Source: Ananas comosus (Eukaryota > Streptophyta > Magnoliopsida > Poales > Bromeliaceae). From it: DNA of 64,000 bases. The first letter of the stretch is position 1; each line of letters begins with the position of its first letter. The stretch spans positions 11,877,249 to 11,941,248 of the forward strand of contig NC_033628.1 in the NCBI RefSeq assembly GCF_001540865.1, given 5' to 3'. The notes under the pieces are model-generated. The model saw only the letters and a list, made by a program, of their open reading frames with translations, had not been told where the DNA came from and searched no databases. Positions 1-11,180 of the stretch are shown one piece after another. A program made the translations under genes and the position numbers.

Positions 1-1
1 T

Positions 2-214
2 CAGTGCGATGCGAGGACGAAGAATGATGAGACTGCAACAACGGAGAAGCAGACGACGGTCGGGCGAAGATGGGTGCCAGCAGGTGCTGCTCAAATCCCT
101 TCAGCTTCTAGGGTTTCAGTGTGTTTTCCATATTGCCATGGAGGGCACAAGGAGCACCCAGGGTTTCATGTGGATTATGCTGAGCCCCATCCCAACCCTC
201 CTTCTAGCAACTGA
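2..214 (+). CDS. C-terminal exon of a secreted-peptide precursor, RGF/GOLVEN/CLEL-like (partial)
   Basis: An open frame enters from the left edge and runs 70 codons to a TGA at 212-214; the start lies outside the window. The last 13 residues, DYAEPHPNPPSSN, sit exactly at the C-terminus and follow the layout of root meristem growth factor (RGF/GOLVEN/CLEL) peptides: Asp-Tyr, then Pro at position 5, a Pro-Pro pair, and a terminal Asn. In that family the Asp-Tyr is a tyrosine-sulfation site and the mature peptide is cut from the end of a secreted precursor to act in roots. Upstream residues are polar and poorly conserved, as expected of the variable region, with a Cys/His-rich stretch (CFPYCHGGHKEH) that is less typical. 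The usual penultimate His is Ser here. The motif is seen; the function is inference, and the signal peptide cannot be checked. Confidence 0.5.
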   Translation, partial: QCDARTKNDETATTEKQTTVGRRWVPAGAAQIPSASRVSVCFPYCHGGHKEHPGFHVDYAEPHPNPPSSN

Positions 215-507
215 AGCCATGCACTTACAAGCTGTTTGCATGCACCCTCCAATTATCTCTTCATGCATTTTCCTACTGCAGTAAGTTTTGGGCCTCTACA
301 TATATATATGCATCTGTCACACTTCAATCCATGCATATTTCTCTTTAGATTAAAAAGCAACCATTACACCATATAAGTAGCTAGGCTATATATTATGCAT
401 TTTGCATGCATTCTTACTTACTGATATGTCCTCTTTTGATTGTATTATAGATAATGCTCTAGTGATCAAAAGATTACATTATTTTTTACCTCATCTACAA
501 GGCCAAA

Positions 508-660
508 GATTTTTATTTTTATTTTTATTTTTATTTTTTTGAGAGAGAGAAAGATAGCATTGCTATCTGTTTTGTTTATTCTATTAGAAATGAACTTGAT
601 TAGTCAAAAATATGAAACAAGTCCTTTGCCAATCGTGCTAGGGTCGATGGGTTAAAGAGC
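508..660 (-). repeat. Degenerate SINE/LINE tail (minus strand)
   Basis: A T-rich tract of TTTTTA units (poly-A on the minus strand) is followed by GAGAGAGAGAAAGATAGC and the imperfect hairpin GATAGC-ATT-GCTATC. This matches the 3' tail layout of the SINE at 35.5 kb and the LINEs at 41.8 and 54.5 kb. The part after the tail is too decayed to place reliably. Confidence 0.5.
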
Positions 661-1487
661 CAAACTTGATCTCAATTTGTAATGGATTTTCTTTTAAGTC
701 ACATTCTTAATTTCTCCAATTCATTATAAGCATTTCCTGAGTTCGATTGGTAGAAATGTACAAAACTTATTTGAACTATGAACCATTTCAAATCGACTAC
801 TTAATCTTTCAAAATTTTGATTTTATTATCCAATCTTTCAATTTATTTGATTTAAGTCAGTCAACAGTATTTTGACTTCAAAATTTAAGCTAATTACTTA
901 CTTTAATGGATTTATAGTTGCGAAAATTATATGAAGTAGACTAAATATATTTGTAAAGATAAATTACGCATTCAAAGTTTAAAGTCAAAGTGTCATTGAT
1001 TGACTCATAACAAGCAAATTGAAAAGTTGGATAGTAAAATTAAAATTTTGAAATATTAGATAAACGATATAAAATGGTCCATAGTACAAATAAATTTTAT
1101 ACATTTTTATTGGTTTGATGTTGGGAAAGGTTGCACTATTTAAAAGAGAATTAAAGTTGAAGGCTCTATTTCATCCATTGATGATCACTTGTTTAATTTG
1201 TAATTTGTATTGTAATTAACAATTTGTTACACTACTCATGTACTAATTAGTGAGCCTGCTATAACTCCGAACGAAAGAAACGGAAAAATAAAAGCTTCAA
1301 TTTGAAGTTTCTATTTAGCTATCAAAAAGAAAAAAAATGTTGGACAGATTTTAGTAGATTTGTTTTTTGTAAATTAATCTTTCTTCCGACAAAGTTTTAA
1401 TAGACAATCTCTTCCGAGTTTTTAGCATTAAAAAATAAGAGTAATAAAACTAGTGCGAAAAAATTGGCCCATCAATGGTGACATCGT
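661..1487. other. AT-rich intergenic stretch
   Basis: No coding potential is visible. A phrase around 730-1110 (loss of sequence at about 60 % similarity) recurs near 34960-35270, including text about a T-rich pattern, so it is probably an old dispersed repeat copy. Confidence 0.4.
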
Positions 1488-1564
1488 AAAATGCACATCC
1501 AAAAGTGGATGCATTTGCATGCAATAGACATTGTGAAATGCACATCCAAAAGTGGATGCATTTG
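1488..1564. repeat. Two direct copies of a 29-bp palindromic unit
   Basis: The unit at 1488-1516 recurs at 1536-1564. Each copy is itself a hairpin: TGCACATCCA, a four-base AAAG loop, then TGGATGCA. The copies lie 48 bp apart and abut the MITE that starts at 1575. Confidence 0.75.
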
Positions 1565-1574
1565 TAGCATTGCA

Positions 1575-1907
1575 CGAAGGATTTAAGTACCGTGGTACGG
1601 GATCGTACTGAAAATTTACCGGCACGGTACGGCATGATGTGTACCGAGCCGTGCCGGTCAAAAAAATTCTTGTGTGCCGACACATAATAACATGAAATAT
1701 TTATTTTCTTTAGCAACAAAATATTCTAACTATTTATTATGTCTTTTTATCACATATTTTAAACTTTATTAAGAAAATTACTTACTAATTTAAAGAATAG
1801 AAAGTTTTGAGCTGTGCTATCGGTATGGAGTCTGTATCGTGTTGGTATCTAGTTGGCACGGTACGATACAGTAGATACGACCCATGCCGACGGTCACTTA
1901 AAATCTT
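1575..1907. mobile_element. hAT-like MITE, 333 bp, 8-bp TSD
   Basis: The element is flanked by perfect direct repeats of GCATTGCA (1567-1574 and 1908-1915). Its ends are imperfect inverted repeats: GAAGGATTTAAGTACCG on the left against AAGATTTTAAGTGACCG read from the right. An 8-bp target duplication points to the hAT superfamily. The interior repeats GGCACGGTACG-like words, and related words recur in the small palindrome at 22.5-22.7 kb. No transposase is encoded. Confidence 0.75.
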
Positions 1908-2497
1908 GCATTGCATGCTCTTTGTGCTTTTACATCACCTGTGAATTTGTGATGTGATCAACAAACAGGCAAAAAAAGGCTTTGAAATCCCAATGTATGG
2001 GCTCTTGACTCTAATACTATCATAAGAATTAATTACAACTCTTAAGCAATATAAACTAATCAAAAATGATGCTCCAACATTCAACCTTGTAACTCAATAT
2101 CTAGTTTAATATTACAAAGTTTTTGGCTTTTCCTAAAACCCTTGGTAGTTGCCCATGTGCATTTAGGACACAAATTACCAAGAAATTGCTGTGGCAAACT
2201 CGGATACAAATCCATTTGTTTTAAGTTTTCCAAGAATGTTCCCCCTCAATGACATTTAAATACAAACAAATCGACACTTCAAACTGGTCCCTCACCATCA
2301 AAACAATGCAATGACAGTGCAAGAATGGTTAGTTAAAAATAAAATTGCCTGCTTCGAAGAACACACCGATCACACCCCGGTTGAGTAGAAAACCAACTTC
2401 GAGTGCTTCCCGTGTTATCGCCTATCGGAAGATTAGGATCGCTCGCCACCACATGGGTTGAATGTTTGTTTTGAAGTTTCTACACTAGAGAGCATCA

Positions 2498-5400
2498 TTA
2501 GCTACAGCTCACCACGAAGGGATTAACAGCATTTATAAATTGAGGGGTCCTAATCCCGAGCTTTAGATCAACTTCTCCACCGCCCAACCAGAAAAAGTTT
2601 GGCTCCAACTTGGCGATCGCTTCATCTAAAATTACCTGCAACAAACACAATGTCATGAATCTTGCAGCCTGCAGAATTAAAAAAAAAAAATTGACGAAGT
2701 TCTCTTACCGAGATAATTGAAATAAATACTTCCTATAGTGAAATCTACGAATGATATTTGTCACATTTTCTCTAGAATCTAGTTTCTGATTTCTAAATTC
2801 ATGTGTCCAGCTTTAAGGTACAGCTAGTTGTGTAAGATTGAAGGAAAAGAAGATTGGATTACCGGAATGTTTGTTTTCATTCCAATACATGTCACTGCGT
2901 TATGCACATATCCTGTGAGTGCAACCGACTCCTCTTCTGGTGCAAGCCTAACTGCGTCAAGGGAAAAGCATGGAAATTGGGTGACAAATTCCCCAAAGGA
3001 TTCAGACAAAAGCAACAAGAAGCTATATTTCAGAATTCAGATATACTTGTCCTAATGACTATATACATCATAAAGTAGTCCAACAGGAAAGTAGTCAGTA
3101 AATAGTCTATGTTGAGATTCCAGGAAGAGAAAAGGTTTTCCTAGCGGTAAAGAGACATTTTGAAGAGAACATTAGAGAGGAAATACAGAATTTGCTAGAT
3201 GGAACCTATTAGCAGGACTTGAAAAATCACTGATGAAAGATAAGATACGCTGTGATGTGTAACACCAGTCCGGGATATTTCATGATGGTGGTTAGTGCCT
3301 GATCTAGGAAGATAAAGAATACATCTTTGTTGCATAACCGCTAAAAGTAAAATTGAAAATAAACACTATCCTGTCCACCTTAATATTCCAGGAAGATATA
3401 TACACCAGTGGCGACGTATCTAATTGTCATTAACATACTGTCGAGAAGCAAACATTCTTTAGATAAGACCCAAAAAAACATTAAAAGCAGCTCCATGGAA
3501 TCCAAATGGGAAAACACAAGGTGCTACGAAAAAAGTTATTAGCATGGATACATAAAATAAACTAAATCGACAGTGTTCTCTGCAGAAGGTAAAAACTGAA
3601 GATAATTGAAACACAAGTTAAATTTGTCAAAGGTTAAACCAACTATTGAAAGATGTTACACAGATTGTCCTTAGTCATTTCATCATTTGAAAGTAGCATG
3701 TATTTTGCACTCTGCTGTTGGGGGTTTAGATCTTCTAAAGAGAATTTCCATACTTTGTTGTGTCAAAGTTACAGAATACTTTTCAGTAAAATTGATTAAC
3801 AAATATAGAGTAAACCTTATTTGTGAACTAGTGTTCTGGACAAAGTAATGCGATTTGGATCAAATGGCATATCATTGACAGTTCTGCTAGATACAATGGA
3901 AGGAACTAAAATCAAAGCTATTAATTCAAAGATTATTATAGAAAATTAACTTCAAAGGCGATAGCCATTACTAGATAAGAAAAATGCATGGAAAACAATT
4001 ATGGTAATACAGACATTAGCATGTCCAAATGACACTAAATTCAATTTAACATCGAAGCCAAACTCACAGTTGAATTTCTTCTTTGGTATCTGCCTGTCGT
4101 TCAGTGTGTAAATGGAGTTTTTGATGTTTTCAGCATTAAGGCGAGCCTTGTACTACAAAAGCATACTGTAAAGGTGAGAGAGACTCTAGCGAAAATTGAC
4201 CGGTGACAAAATAGGTAAAGTAGAGAAATTGTAATGGACCTGAATGACAACAATGTAATACTTTGAATTGCTATGATTGCTGCAATCCGCAACACTTGCA
4301 GGAGCTTGAGTATTGACCTGAGAAATTCAATAAGAACATAAAAAAGTTCTTTAAATTTTTTTTTTCCTCGTAAAGTAGGCTTCCATAAAAGTACAGTGAA
4401 ACAGAATATTATGTGCACATTCTGTTAAAAAAAGAAAAAAAGAGGTTTTTTTTTTTTCTGTACATTATGTATGATGCAGAAGCTCTTATCATTTGAACAG
4501 TTTCGGGATATATATTTATTAGAGAGATGACAACCAGTAAGGGCGGTTTTGGTTTCCTTGGTGTAGTAGCCACTGTCTATCTGTGAAGGAGCGAATATAA
4601 AGCAATTCTTTTGCCCTCATACATACTTTCTAATCAGATTAAATGGTAACTCTGTTTCTATTTAACTGTTTTATTCAACTTCTCTACTTTATTAAGAAAG
4701 CATGGCTAGTTTTCTTGTCATTTTGTTCGATAATCGGCAAGTTATCATTTTGATGGCTTTTCTATCTTCTATACTCCTCAAATTACAAATCAGAATATCA
4801 ACAGCAGATGTTCTACTGCTTACTTTCTTCCTATGTCAACTTCAGCACACATAGTCAGGTTGCATTCTTAGTCATTATTGAAACAAACTCATGCATGTCT
4901 ACAAAATCAATTTTGACACAAGATTAATAACAGATATATCAAATTGTTTCTACTTCAGGAACAAACACAAATTTCTCTTATGTTCGCATGATACAAATCC
5001 TATAAAGAGTAAAAACACCTCCAATCGGAGAGTCGTCATCTCTCCGATTTCTTCTTGAATCATCCATGGCCAAAATCTAATACATAACTCCTATTCCAGC
5101 AAACAAAGTTATCTACACGGAGAATTAGAGAGGGATGAATTGTACGAGAGTCAATGATCAGGAGCGTCCAAAATCAAGCCCCAGCTATCTAATACAAGCC
5201 TTACGAACACGAGAATTCGACAAGTAGCTAACTTTCTAAAGCTTTAGAGAGTATACGGTAGAGATGGGCAGTAGGTGTTCGATAAAATGCCCAGATGAGA
5301 ACGATAAGGGGGGGCGTTGCTTACGAGGACGATGCTCTTGCAGAGGTGATCGATCGAGGGGGCGCCCAAGATATCGCGCCTCTCCTCGAGGCTCCGATCG

Positions 5401-5657
5401 TAGTAATCGGATGGCACGCGCTTGAACGAGAAGTCGCGGACTCCGCCGGCAAATAGAACAGCGCTGAGGCGCGACTCGGTGGAGAAGCCACCACCGCCGC
5501 CATCGCCGCCGCCGCCGCCGCCGCCGGTGACGGCGCCGTCGCCGGAGGAGAGGGAGAGAGGCGAGAGGCGATGGGCGTGGAGGGAGAGCTCGAGATGGGC
5601 TATACGTTCGAGGATTCGGGTTTGAAGCGCCTCGAGCTCTCGCAGAGACGAGCCCAT
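2498..5657 (-). CDS. YbaK/aminoacyl-tRNA-synthetase-associated domain protein
   Basis: Five exons with GT-AG junctions: 5657-5325, 4317-4240, 4152-4068, 2951-2863 and 2635-2498, giving a 240-residue protein. It resembles the plant cytosolic YbaK-domain proteins (Arabidopsis At1g44835 type), a fold used by Cys-tRNA(Pro)/Ala-tRNA(Pro) editing deacylases; its substrate in plants is not established. Visible landmarks are an N-terminal coiled region with a Gly run encoded by a (CCG)n tract, the block LEERRDILGAPSIDHLCKS, then RLAPEEESVALTGYVHNAVT, and the near-terminal FFWLGGGEVDLKLGIR, where the GGG loop is the YbaK signature. No transit peptide is evident. The start is the first ATG of the GC-rich first exon. 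Introns are 0.1-1.1 kb. It lies head-to-head with NDUFB8, 932 bp between start codons. Confidence 0.92.
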
Positions 5658-6547
5658 GGCGTTCGTGGTGGGCTCTTTCGTTTTGGACTCTACTTTGCTC
5701 TCTCTGCATATGTGGAACGTTTGTGGGGGTCGACTTTTGCGTATTAGTCCCTGGATTGTTGGATATTGTGTTCACGTCCCATGTCTGTACTACTTTATCC
5801 GCATTTGTTCGTGCTCTCAATAATGCATTTTATATCAAAAAATAAACTATTAATGAAACTAAATTTTTTTAAACTGCAGAAAACAGGCATCCAAAGATCT
5901 ATCAAATTTACTGAAAATTTGAATTGGATATATTGCATTTTACAAACTAAGGTTCTTAATAGAATTTTCACCTATTTACAGCGCAAAACAGTAGTTCACA
6001 TTTACTATAAAAAAATTATCATGACCTAACCAATTTATAAACAAAAAGCATACAAACTCTGTTCGTAATGAGATTGGTTATATTTTTCTCTCTCAAAAAG
6101 ACAATAACAGAGAGAGGTTACAAGAAAAGTTGAAACTGAACAAATCCAATTCGACCCAGATAAATCAGAATCAAAACTAAACCAACAATGTGGAAAATCA
6201 AAGTGAATTAAACCAAATTGGACAGATTGTATCAAGCATAGTTGATTAAGAGCTAGATCATTGGTATTGAAGATTTCTAAGTTCGAAATCTAGTTTTTTT
6301 GCGGAAAAAAAGTTTGGTTTTAGTTTGATTTGTCAATTTGAACATTTAGATTTTAATTTTAAGATAGTTCATATAGCTTACTGATCAAAGTCAAATCATT
6401 TCCGAGCCAGAGCCAGATGAAAACAAAACCAAAATGGTTAAGTCTCGTCGCGGACCCCTAAGTACAGTTCGAGTCACGGCGTGGATCCGACCCGTTTAGA
6501 CCCCATCATCAATTCATCATCCGAGTCCCCATTTCTTAGTCGCACAG

Positions 6548-6552
<5 letters not shown>
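5658..6552. promoter_or_regulatory. Intergenic region shared by two divergent genes
   Basis: The only upstream DNA between the YbaK gene (minus) and NDUFB8 (plus). It is AT-rich in the middle, and 6110-6400 holds an inverted-repeat-like stretch built on AAACCAAA/TTTGGTTT words that recurs around 51.93-52.09 kb, so part is repeat-derived. I see no convincing TATA box for either gene. Confidence 0.5.

Positions 6553-6589
<37 letters not shown>
6553..6589 (+). repeat. (AG)n run directly before the NDUFB8 start codon
   Basis: About 18 uninterrupted AG units end one base before the ATG at 6590. It lies in the predicted 5' leader. GA-rich leaders are common in plants and can bind BPC/GAGA-type factors; that role here is inference. 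Confidence 0.85.
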
Positions 6590-6592
<3 letters not shown>

Positions 6593-9448
6593 GCAGCGCG
6601 ATCCGCCGCCGCGTCCCTCCGCTCCCGCTCCGGCATGGGTCTCCCCGTCGGGAAGCACATCGTCCCTGATAAACCCGTAACAAATCCCACCTCTCTCCCT
6701 CTCCATCTCCATCTTCGTTCCTTTTGTTTAGTTTTTGAATTTTGGGTTTCGATCGATAATCGTAGCTCCCAGAGCACGACGAGCTCGTGTGGGACAATGG
6801 CACCGCCTACCCCGAGCCCTGCATAGATCGCCTCGCCCCCACCATTGGGAAGGTACTGTGCCCAACTCTTTGGAGACTAGGGTTAGGGTTCGTTGGATCT
6901 CTGTTTTGTCTTTCGATTCTTTGATCCGTCGTTACTTTGTTGAGAGAGAGTTGTGGGATGATGCGTGTGTAGTATGAGGCGTTGGCGTGGCTCTGCGGAG
7001 GATTGAGCTTCTTTGCGTCGCTGGGGCTTCTTGCTGTGTGGAACGACAAAGCGTCGAAGATTCCATTTGTGAGTACCCTCGCTTTCTTTGATGTCTCTTT
7101 GGATCTTGTTGATCGTGTGGTTGAATGTTTCTAGGGTTTTGTGTTGTGTTTAACTTTATTAATTTAGTTTCCTTGCACAACTTCTTGCGCAAAGAGAAAT
7201 GTAATTTGTATTTGCGATGGTTTCTTTTGAAATTTCATTCCCAATTTATAATTTCCTCTGGTTGATGTATATTTTTGGTCAAATCTAGCTAAAATAAGAC
7301 AATGGAAGAAGAAGAAGTGTGATTTGATTTAGTCACAAAATACGCACAAATTGGCTTCTTTAAGGCAATTCTTTTCCTTGTCAAATATAGGGCTGGCTTG
7401 TATTGGGCGGATCCTAGATTGCTTATTTGTCAGTGTGCTTGGGGAAAATTTTTATGGGGTCAAAATATGCTATAAATAAGAGGAAAAGGGGCTTTTAAGG
7501 CCATTTAATTTAAATCTGAAGAGTTTTTGGAATGTTGGATTACATCTCAATTGGAGATGTTCTGAAAGTTATTGCATGCTTCACTAGTGCGGCAAGATCT
7601 TTGTCTCCATTTAGCTTCCTCTTGAAGAAACCTGATGGTATTCTATTATACTAGATAAATTTGAAGGTAGGAGTGTATTTGAAAATCCGAGAAGACCATG
7701 TTGTTGACTCTATTCGTTGAGGCGTGCCGTGTGAGGTATCTGGTCGTTGAAGCTATTTGGAATGATTGAATATCTATACCCATTTCACTTGAAATATTAA
7801 GGTCCTCCCATTTTCATTATGCGTCCATATACATACTGGATAAGCTATGCTGGAGTATTAAGGCATTTGTAAATGATTGGAGATTGAGATTATAGAAATA
7901 AGCTACAATGCATGATGAGATATCCTGACAAGCAAACTGTAAATATATATACAATCGGTTTACAAGACCTTATCGTAATGATCTAGAATGATGCAATCTG
8001 TATATAAATGTACCTCCCTTTTTGTTTGCATCCCATAACATCCTCTACGCGTCAACAAATTTTTGGAGGGAAAGAGTGATTCAAGAATAAAGATTTTAAA
8101 ATTGTCGTTTAAAGGATAATACAACAAGAAAATCACTGCAAAGTAATATAAAATAGAAAGGAGTTGAAAGAAGCACTAGGTCTAAACTTAGGTTAAATAC
8201 TTCAGACTGATGCTTCATCAGAAATTGCAGGAGCCTAAAGTAACTATAACCTTTTCGCTTCATATATATTCAGACTTAAGTGTGCAGTAAGTAGTTTAAT
8301 GTGTTTTTCCATGAGTTAGGCTACCCTGAGGGAAGAAACCTGATCTATGATTTGAATTTTAAGCCCTTGCGCAAGTTGGCAACAATGCTTCAGACTTAAA
8401 TAACCCTTGTTCATGGCTAATATTTTGCCACTTATTGTGCAGATACTTGTTTTCCCCTATGCTAGTGGTCTTCCTTGTTAGTATGATGATAATGTAACTG
8501 GTAGTTGTATATGTAAAATTTCCTTCAACTTGGACCTTATCTTTGTCAAAAACCACAGAGCTCAAACTTATGGAGATCACATTGTATTGGTTGGACTAAT
8601 TGTACTCTCAGCCCCACATCGACTACTGTACTTGATAAATTAAGTGGTAATCAAAAGTGTCTGACACTGTTATATATAGAGATTTTGGAAGGACCCTTCT
8701 GAGAGCACCCCATATGATCAATGTCACCTGTGGAAGTTATGTCATGCTCTACATTGCACAAAATACTTATTATGATCGAACACTTACTATGAGATTATAG
8801 ACATCTGCAACTAACATGGTTTTCAATAATAAACCCATGATGTTGGATAACTCATTTAGTTCTAGGTCTTAATTCTTGGTTTTGATTGAAAGCTTCTCCT
8901 AACTAAACACAAGAGGTAGACTTTGGTGATGCCATTATAATATTACACATGAAGTAGTTTTTGAGATGATCTGCAGAAGGATTTTAATGACCATGTCCGT
9001 GCGGATGTGTACTCTTGGCGATCTCCTGAACTTCTTCCATAACTTTTGTCCAGTGAAGGTTTGCTAATTTAAGCTTCTCGGACTGTATGGAGAAGTAGAT
9101 TATTGGTTACACTGTAAATTGTGAAAAAGGTGTAAAAATCTTGAAAGTACTTCTATATCTTCAACATGAGGAGATGCGCATCATCAAAGAGTCGCGTAAT
9201 ATGCTATTCCTAGTGCATTTTCTAAATGGTTATTAAATGTTAGAACGATATAATGTTTAAGTTGTGGATTTATGCAACACACCAAATGTAATGCACAAGC
9301 TTATTCGTGCTAGGCACTGCTGGAGTCCTCGACCGCAAGCTTGTGATACTCTTCTAAACTAATTTTGCTCATTTCGTCTCCATACTTGCAGGCACCAAAA
9401 ATCTATCCATATGACAATTTGCGTGTCGAGCTTGGCGAAGAATCTTAG
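6590..9448 (+). CDS. NDUFB8: Mitochondrial complex I subunit NDUFB8 (ASHI-like)
   Basis: Four exons with GT-AG borders: 6590-6676, 6775-6852, 6973-7068 and 9392-9448, encoding 105 residues. The product is an accessory membrane-arm subunit of NADH:ubiquinone oxidoreductase in the inner mitochondrial membrane. The N-terminus is rich in Ala, Arg and Ser, as in a mitochondrial targeting segment, and continues with GMGLPVGKHIVPDKP, which is near-identical to plant homologues as I remember them. Next come ELVWDNGTAYPEPCIDRLAP, one hydrophobic segment at about residues 58-78 (ALAWLCGGLSFFASLGLLAV) and the C-terminal PRVYPYDNLRVELG-type end, here KIYPYDNLRVELGEES. Exon 2 needs the CAGAG acceptor ending at 6774 to keep the frame. 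Intron 3 is 2.3 kb. It is slightly shorter than the roughly 125-residue Arabidopsis protein at the N-terminus. Confidence 0.95.
7069..9391 (+). other. Intron 3 of NDUFB8
   Basis: A 2,323-bp intron with GTGAGT donor and TTGCAG acceptor. Both strands were scanned and nothing coding was recognised; no clear transposon ends were found. Confidence 0.7.
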
Positions 9449-10964
9449 TGGTGTCAATTGAGCCAGTTCAGATGCCGATATGAATTTACCTTTTCATGGC
9501 TCCTTTGGGAGCGAGAAAAATAATCCATTGTAGATGATGATGGATTCTCAGCTTTGACTTCTTGTTTGTGGTATTACGATATATACCCTTGTACAAGTTT
9601 AGAGAGTTTAATTGTTCGGTCATCCAGAACTTTGCCTGCAATAATGCATTTTCTGATTATATTCATTCGACAGTGGTTACTCAATTTTAATGTGGGGTTT
9701 ACAATTTGCATTTTTTTTAAAATTTTTTGTTTCCTTTGTAGTACGCTGTGAAAGTTGCTACTCACGTATTTGTTATCCTCTCAAATTACCGGTTAATTTT
9801 TTTTTTCTAAATTCTAACGTACTCCATCCTGTGGAATTTCTGGCGAATTTTAGTGGGCAAAAAGTATGTGAGAAGGGATAATTGTAAACCACTGACCTAT
9901 TGAACTGTGTTTTGCCTTTAAGCTTTTCGACCGAGAAGCTTATTGTGTATAGTTATTATATTAACTTCTTGCATTGAGTGGTCACAGAGATTGTTTTATC
10001 ATTTACCCTCGCTGGAACGATGCTAATACATTTTGGTATTGCCGCTAGATCTGAATACAAATAATGAGTCGGAGCGTATTGAACCATCTCATGTTCTTCC
10101 TGTAAAGAAAATATTCGGACTAAACTGATCTCTGCATCACTTGACCAATGGAACAAAATGCATGTTGGGCCTTTGGAACATTTCGCGCCATTCTGATACT
10201 AATCAGTTCAATCTGTTCTGTCTAGAAGGTCTATGGTTTTACGTCCTAATCCTAATACATTCTATTTTGTCTGTTTTCGCGTACGTAGATATATTATATT
10301 TCTGGACCATTAGATGTTTCCATAGAAATGACGGCATTGACGCATGTTGCAACTGGACCTCCAGATCTTGTGACTTGGGCTTGGTGACATCTCTACCTGC
10401 AGATTCTTAGAAACACCATTCACACCACAGTTGACATGTGTAGCTGCTCGAAATTTGGCTTTTTCGTAACCGAGATTGATGCGAACATGTACTACCGTAT
10501 ATATCTACATAAATGGGAATGGGGAGTCGATAGCCGTTAGGAGAAATGTCTGCATCGTGCCGCCGTTTACGACAATGTACAACGACTTACGAACCTCCTT
10601 GTTCGAGTCAACGGCAATTGATACGCTGTATAATACTTCTAAGACAACTACATCACTGGATATAGTGAACAAAGTAGGGGACAGAGCGAATCGAAAGGTT
10701 CGCGGAGTCGTGTTCTAAGACAAATTAACCAAGATTGTGTGAATAGATGTTGTTTGGATCATTCTGGTTGCTCACCACAAGTTTTGCTTGGGACCGCGAT
10801 GCCGTGTGAACTCGGGTTTCCATATATGATCTTGTTTACAAATGCAGAAATGTCACTTGATGTCGGCAAAACGAACATTTGGGTTGTCCAGGGACTAGCT
10901 TAATTAGCAACTTTACATTTAAACAGATTTGGACTCTTCCTAATATATTTTGATTTAAACAGGA
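9449..10964. other. 3' flank of NDUFB8 and intergenic DNA
   Basis: The first several hundred bases probably contain the 3' UTR of NDUFB8. Short open frames at 10141-10410 and 10476-10718 show no recognisable domain or coding bias. 10440-10740 is more GC-balanced than its surroundings and may be an old repeat. Confidence 0.4.
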
Positions 10965-11180
10965 TTTTTTTTTTTTTTTTTTTTTTTTGAAATAGGTAGC
11001 AAGCTACCTGCTTCATTCATTAAGTCAAATGAACTGAGCATACAGATTGGAAGCAGCTTANTTTTTTTTTTTTTTTTTTTTTGAGAAATAGGTAGCAAGC
11101 TACCTGCTTCATTCATTAAGCAAAATGAATTTAGCGTACATGATGGAAGCAACTAAGGCCTCCAAACCGAGCCGGCGACA
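10965..11180 (-). mobile_element. Two 5'-truncated LINE 3' ends in tandem
   Basis: Two copies of the same tail (10965-11060 and 11062-11180), each starting with a long T run (poly-A on the minus strand) followed by the hairpin GGTAGCAAGCTACC and CTGCTTCATTCATTAAG. The second reaches a little further into the 3' UTR. A single N at 11061 separates them. The same tail ends the LINE at 41.79 kb, where coding sequence remains. Confidence 0.8.

Noticed and set aside
5236..5820. 194-codon minus-strand frame overlapping YbaK exon 1
   Set aside because: It is a shifted frame of the GC-rich exon with an Arg run from the (CCG)n tract; the 137-codon frame carries the recognisable protein.
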